Shown in pieces: positions 37,456 to 40,780 of a stretch of DNA of 40,780 bases (its first letter is position 1; every line of letters starts with the position of its first letter). Source of the stretch: a virus; the IMG/VR virus record IMGVR_UViG_3300047355_000078, positions 1 through 40,780 of that record; one strand, written 5' to 3'. Position numbers and translations under genes: made by a program. The notes below the pieces were generated by a model. That model saw only the letters and a program-made list of their open reading frames with translations. It was not told where the DNA came from and did no database searches.

Positions 37456-37628
37456 TTTTTAAACCTCGCATACGGTGGACATGTATAAATTCCCGGAACG
37501 TACCATCTGTACCGCTTGTCTGATTCTGTATACAGCTCCTTGTACTCGCAGACCGTATGGTAGACCACCGTTTTACCTATGTATGCTGCCGCACCTCCCT
37601 GCAAGACGAGATATAAAACAATCGTCAT
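37452..37628 (-). CDS. 58-aa protein with N-terminal hydrophobic segment
   Basis: ATG 37628, TGA 37452-37454 overlapping the next ATG (ATGA). The N-terminus TIVLYLVLQGGAAAYIG may be a signal or membrane anchor; two Cys (YHTVCEYKELY, GIYTCPPY) follow. The ribosome site is weak. It fills an otherwise empty 170-bp gap and is coupled to the next gene, so it is probably real. Possible small lysis-associated membrane protein; no family recognised. Confidence 0.6.
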   Translation of the reverse strand: MTIVLYLVLQGGAAAYIGKTVVYHTVCEYKELYTESDKRYRWYVPGIYTCPPYARFKK

Positions 37629-37653
37629 AGACCAATAAATTGCGTGTGCGCAC

Positions 37654-37851
37654 TCATTCCCCTAGCATAGCCTGAATATCTAGCGCCTGCTGTTGGATCG
37701 TTTTCATTTTTTCAACAGTTGCGTCTATGTCCTGCACTCCGTCTACATAGATAATTGGAGTTGTGAACGTCCCCGAATTAGAATCCGACTGCCAAGTGCC
37801 TTCAAGGTGAGCCGCGTCTGATGACGGGGTTGTATAAGTCAAAGTAATCAT
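37654..37851 (-). CDS. 65-aa virion-associated small protein
   Basis: ATG 37851, overlapping the previous gene by 4 bp. N-terminal beta-rich half and C-terminal helix (ATVEKMKTIQQQALDIQAML). No family recognised. Location among fibre-associated genes suggests a minor structural or accessory role. Confidence 0.7.
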   Translation of the reverse strand: MITLTYTTPSSDAAHLEGTWQSDSNSGTFTTPIIYVDGVQDIDATVEKMKTIQQQALDIQAMLGE

Positions 37852-38402
37852 GATATCAAAACGTCTATGTTTCCTGAGCCGTCGAAAGTCGTCTGGAATT
37901 TCGTATAGTGCCCAGTATCGAAATCAGCAGAATCCCACGTCCAATAACGGTAACTGCCTCCTAATTGGGAAGTACTTGCATCAGAGCTATCTAAAGAAAC
38001 AATGGTTCCATCAGTGGCCGTAAACTCAAGAGTGCTAAAAGCCGTCGCAGGCACAGTGCCACTAAGATAAAACCACAAATTATCGGAACCTGACGCCATA
38101 TCGTAGCGTGCAAGAGTATAAATTGCGTAACCAGAGTAAGTTGTTGGGCTAATTGACCCCGTCACCGTTGCAAATTTACCGTTGTAGGTATTACCCGATG
38201 AAGTAAAAGACCCTTGCGTCAATGTATGCGTGGCTGTCCAAGAGCTTGCACCATAAAAATCACCTAGGTCTATTGCTCCAGACGCAATACTAACCAGACC
38301 TCTGACGTCTGTATCATTTAAAGACACAGTAGTGCCTGACGTAGCGCCAAGCTCTTGGTGAATGTCATTCAGCGATATAGCGCCAGAGGTTTGAAGAGCC
38401 AT
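37848..38402 (-). CDS. virion structural protein, GAISLNDIH type
   Basis: 184 residues, ATG 38402. The N-terminus ALQTSGAISLNDIHQELG, then SGTTVSLNDTDVRGLVSIAS, is a widely seen start of minor structural proteins in aquatic phages. The rest is a Ser/Thr-rich beta domain (FTSSGNTYNGKFATVTGSIS) likely exposed on the tail or head. Overlaps neighbours by a base or a few bases. Confidence 0.82.
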   Translation of the reverse strand: MALQTSGAISLNDIHQELGATSGTTVSLNDTDVRGLVSIASGAIDLGDFYGASSWTATHTLTQGSFTSSGNTYNGKFATVTGSISPTTYSGYAIYTLARYDMASGSDNLWFYLSGTVPATAFSTLEFTATDGTIVSLDSSDASTSQLGGSYRYWTWDSADFDTGHYTKFQTTFDGSGNIDVLIS

Positions 38403-38671
38403 TAGTCAGTCCATATAGCCGAGGCAATGTCTTGCACCATTTGGTCGTGACTAGTCATGTCAGTGGCCGTAGAAGTTTCTGTGCCTTCGTCGTCCACAGT
38501 CACAACGTACCGCGCCAAGTGAATAATCTTATCTGTGGTGACTGGAAGCTCTGCGTCATCTGTGTCGTCGAATGTGTGCTGATAAACAATCATCATAGTT
38601 GGATGCTCGTCGGCACTCATTGCTGGGTACACTTCGCAACGCTGAACTGTTCGTGTGTTAGTTATCGCCAT
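38402..38671 (-). CDS. 89-aa virion-associated protein
   Basis: ATG 38671, overlapping the fibre gene end by 14 bp. TRTVQRCEVYPAMSADEHPT, then a beta-rich middle and an acidic C-terminus (MVQDIASAIWTD). Similar short proteins with VQR-x-EVYP are often encoded next to fibre genes of aquatic phages. Function unknown. Confidence 0.78.
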   Translation of the reverse strand: MAITNTRTVQRCEVYPAMSADEHPTMMIVYQHTFDDTDDAELPVTTDKIIHLARYVVTVDDEGTETSTATDMTSHDQMVQDIASAIWTD

Positions 38672-40780
38672 TTTCTAAATCCTCTATCCGTTTGTTTAAG
38701 TCTTTAACAGTCTCAACCAATAGCCCAATTATGGCTTGGTAATCCACTGACTTCATTTCATCGCCGTCGCGGATACTTACCTCTTTGACCACGTCTGGCA
38801 TGATTTGCTCGACCTCTTGAGCTATTACGCCGCCTGAGTGCTCGCCTGAGTTCTTCCAGTCGAATGTATAGCCAGAGATTTGCTTAACCTTTTCAATGGG
38901 GTCGCTAATTTGCTGGATATTTTCTTTTTGGTTGATGTCCGAAATACTGGTTGTTGAGTAGGCTGTTATATTTCCTTCGCACTCCAAACCACCACCAGCC
39001 GTAACTCGGACGCGATTAATTATATCAACGTAGTCTGTACCAGCCTCAACGCAGTCGAGCATCATCACGCCGCCAGCGGCTATCCTTACGCGGTCGGCCG
39101 TAAATTGCACGTAAGTGTTGGTGTCGCCCGTGTGATAGATGTTACCGTTTACATAAACATGACCTGCGTTTGTCAGCGTATTGTTTTTCAGATCTAGAGT
39201 TGCAGAAGTAAAATTAAACTCGTGCGCTCCAGCGCAAGCCACCCCTATCTCGTTAGCGCCTGTATCGTAAAATCCTGTATTTGTATCGCCTACCTGAAAA
39301 GCAGGAGATGCCGCCGTTCCTAATCCCGACAAAAACCTGTCTGCGGTTACCAGCCCTGTACTAGTAATAGCCCCACTCGAGATATTACCTGCAACTGTTT
39401 GATTGCCACGTATATTGGCACCGACTTCATACCATGTCCCCACAGTTCCGTTTTCACAGTTTCGTATATACATCGAACCACTCTGACTGGTGGTTCGTGG
39501 ATACGCCATTTCAAGCCAGTAGTCGCCAGCGCTTAGTCCGTGTCCATAAGTACTGCCAAGCGACACACGATTTCTGTACCACTGACCCGAGCCAGTATGA
39601 GGCGCGTTAATATTTCCCTGCACATAGTTCCATCCCCAATAATCCACGTCGGCATTGAATCCAGCTGAGGCGTATCGAGCATGGGCTAACCACTGACCAA
39701 AGTTGCCGTTCAATGACTGACCGGATTCAGCCTCGGTTATGGTGACGGAAACATTGGCTAAGCTACGCCCCGTACTTAAAACACCAACACCTCCAACCGC
39801 TAGTGCGTATCCACTTACATGCCCGCTTGCATTTCCTGCAAGTGATAAATGCCCGCTTGCATTGAAGTGCGCCGCAGTAGCACCTACGCCGTTACCTAAA
39901 TGAACGCCGCCAGTGCCATCGTAGTAATTAAGATATGTACCGAAAGCGCCAGTCGCCGCGTCAATGTGTAAGTTGCCATTTGTTGTGCCTATAGAGGCTC
40001 TAGTAGAAGTTGAGTTGTTAGCGTTACCACCGATAGCTAATGACCTTGAGTAAAGACTATTAGGTCCAAACACTGCTAGGTTGTTGCCAGATAACGATAG
40101 TTGACCACTACTAGTAATAGCCCCACTCGAAATAGAGCCGCTCACATCTAAAGCATGAGTCGCTCCGGGGGTCGTGGTGTCACTTACGCCATAACCAAGC
40201 CGCATTGAGTGGGCTACTGTCATCTTGCCTTCTGTTGTAAGCGCCATCGCGCCTTGGGCATCTGTTTGGATATTATTGCCCCACCACCAACCACGAGTAG
40301 CGGTAGAATTCATTTGGAAGCACATTGCGTATTCACTTCCGAGTCCACCATACGAAAAGCCGTTTTTCATGCCTATACCGTATGTAGTGCCACTCCAAAC
40401 CGAAAACTTAACTCTGTATGCCCCTGAGCCTCCAATAAAATAGGGGGCATTAACTATCCCACTGCTGGTGATAGCCCCACTCGTGATGGCGCCTCCAAAC
40501 GATGCATTTTTAGAGGCATCAAGCGTTAATGACGCATTCGCTAGGCTTGTGCTTAACCCGTTAGTTCCGAAAACTAGATAGCCGCCTGTCTGATCTGCAA
40601 AAATATAATTTGCACTTGGTCTTTTAAAGAATTGATTACCGCCAGTAGCATTCCCTACGGATAAAGTAGTACCCAAAACGTCTACGTTACCGTTGCCGAA
40701 CACGCTGAACGTCTTAACGCTCGTTCCCTTGTAACCGGCGTTGTATTGGCTGTGAAAATGTATATTGGTTTTGCTTTGGT
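38658..40780 (-). CDS. tail fibre with C-terminal S74 chaperone domain (5' end cut by window)
   Basis: The frame is open to the right edge; a GTG at 40703 exists, but in-frame protein-like sequence (NIHFHSQYNAGYKGTSVKTF) continues upstream, so the gene starts outside the window. The visible 700 residues are Gly/Ser/Asn-rich beta repeats, with the recurring element SGAITSSG at least four times. The last 100 residues (SISDINQKENIQQ, then YTFDW, GGVIAQEVEQIMPDVV and a coiled-coil end) are an S74 auto-chaperone domain that promotes trimerisation and is cut off after assembly. Predicted receptor-binding fibre. Confidence 0.92.
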   Translation of the reverse strand, partial: QSKTNIHFHSQYNAGYKGTSVKTFSVFGNGNVDVLGTTLSVGNATGGNQFFKRPSANYIFADQTGGYLVFGTNGLSTSLANASLTLDASKNASFGGAITSGAITSSGIVNAPYFIGGSGAYRVKFSVWSGTTYGIGMKNGFSYGGLGSEYAMCFQMNSTATRGWWWGNNIQTDAQGAMALTTEGKMTVAHSMRLGYGVSDTTTPGATHALDVSGSISSGAITSSGQLSLSGNNLAVFGPNSLYSRSLAIGGNANNSTSTRASIGTTNGNLHIDAATGAFGTYLNYYDGTGGVHLGNGVGATAAHFNASGHLSLAGNASGHVSGYALAVGGVGVLSTGRSLANVSVTITEAESGQSLNGNFGQWLAHARYASAGFNADVDYWGWNYVQGNINAPHTGSGQWYRNRVSLGSTYGHGLSAGDYWLEMAYPRTTSQSGSMYIRNCENGTVGTWYEVGANIRGNQTVAGNISSGAITSTGLVTADRFLSGLGTAASPAFQVGDTNTGFYDTGANEIGVACAGAHEFNFTSATLDLKNNTLTNAGHVYVNGNIYHTGDTNTYVQFTADRVRIAAGGVMMLDCVEAGTDYVDIINRVRVTAGGGLECEGNITAYSTTSISDINQKENIQQISDPIEKVKQISGYTFDWKNSGEHSGGVIAQEVEQIMPDVVKEVSIRDGDEMKSVDYQAIIGLLVETVKDLNKRIEDLENGDN

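Noticed and set aside
1-40780. Prophage or plasmid identity
   Set aside because: Origin-like iterons hint at a phage-plasmid, but no integrase, attachment site, partition gene or Rep is visible here; it cannot be decided from this window.

Overview
The window is part of a tailed double-stranded DNA bacteriophage genome, probably from a marine or other aquatic bacterial host. That reading rests on many small proteins that resemble marine-phage families; the host itself cannot be identified from the sequence. There is no integrase, partition gene, terminase, portal or major capsid gene in view. The head genes presumably lie beyond the right edge, upstream in the minus-strand operon, and both edges of the window cut through genes.

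Layout. Positions 1-237 hold the tail end of a plus-strand gene, followed by a strong terminator. Positions 238-1927 are a regulatory and origin-like zone around one Ala-rich gene (469-1068). It holds several copies of a CTACTATCA element, several copies of an 18-bp AT-rich iteron-like repeat, a promoter-hairpin-terminator unit and two copies of a 14-bp palindrome. Positions 1928-17793 are one long plus-strand block of DNA-metabolism genes: unknown early proteins, a sigma region-4-like mini-protein, a DUF3150-like / MoxR AAA+ ATPase / metallopeptidase-VWA module, small HTH and zinc-ribbon proteins, a family A DNA polymerase, a Cas4/RecB-like nuclease, a VRR-NUC nuclease, an SNF2-type helicase, a zinc-containing putative ssDNA-binding protein, a primase-helicase fusion and an HNH protein. 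A terminator at 17797-17824 ends this block. Positions 17828-40780 are a convergent minus-strand late operon, transcribed from right to left: S74 tail fibre, small virion proteins, a lysis cassette (small membrane proteins, XhlA-like protein, 3TM holin, GH24 lysozyme), an HNH endonuclease, a structural protein, a 1712-residue J-like tail protein with five repeated modules, a tail assembly chaperone-like protein, a GNAT acetyltransferase, a small S74 protein, a putative internal virion protein, a 1964-residue protein with a zincin motif, and five tiny Lys-rich proteins.

How it works together. The plus block supplies replication (primase-helicase, polymerase, putative SSB) and recombination or processing (nucleases, SNF2 helicase). 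The MoxR/VWA module probably remodels or matures a protein complex. The minus block builds and releases the virion. The most striking regulatory feature is a palindrome, ATTCCC-RY-GGGAAT, found eight times in the first 9 kb. Seven copies sit just ahead of a start codon and the eighth lies in the origin-like region. Two copies belong to a perfect 44-bp repeat that precedes both the MoxR and the VWA genes. Between 8521 and 8635 the minus strand also carries what looks like a complete small-RNA gene (promoter, hairpin, CU-rich linker, terminator) inside the plus-strand operon. All functional calls come from reading motifs by eye; no database search was run.
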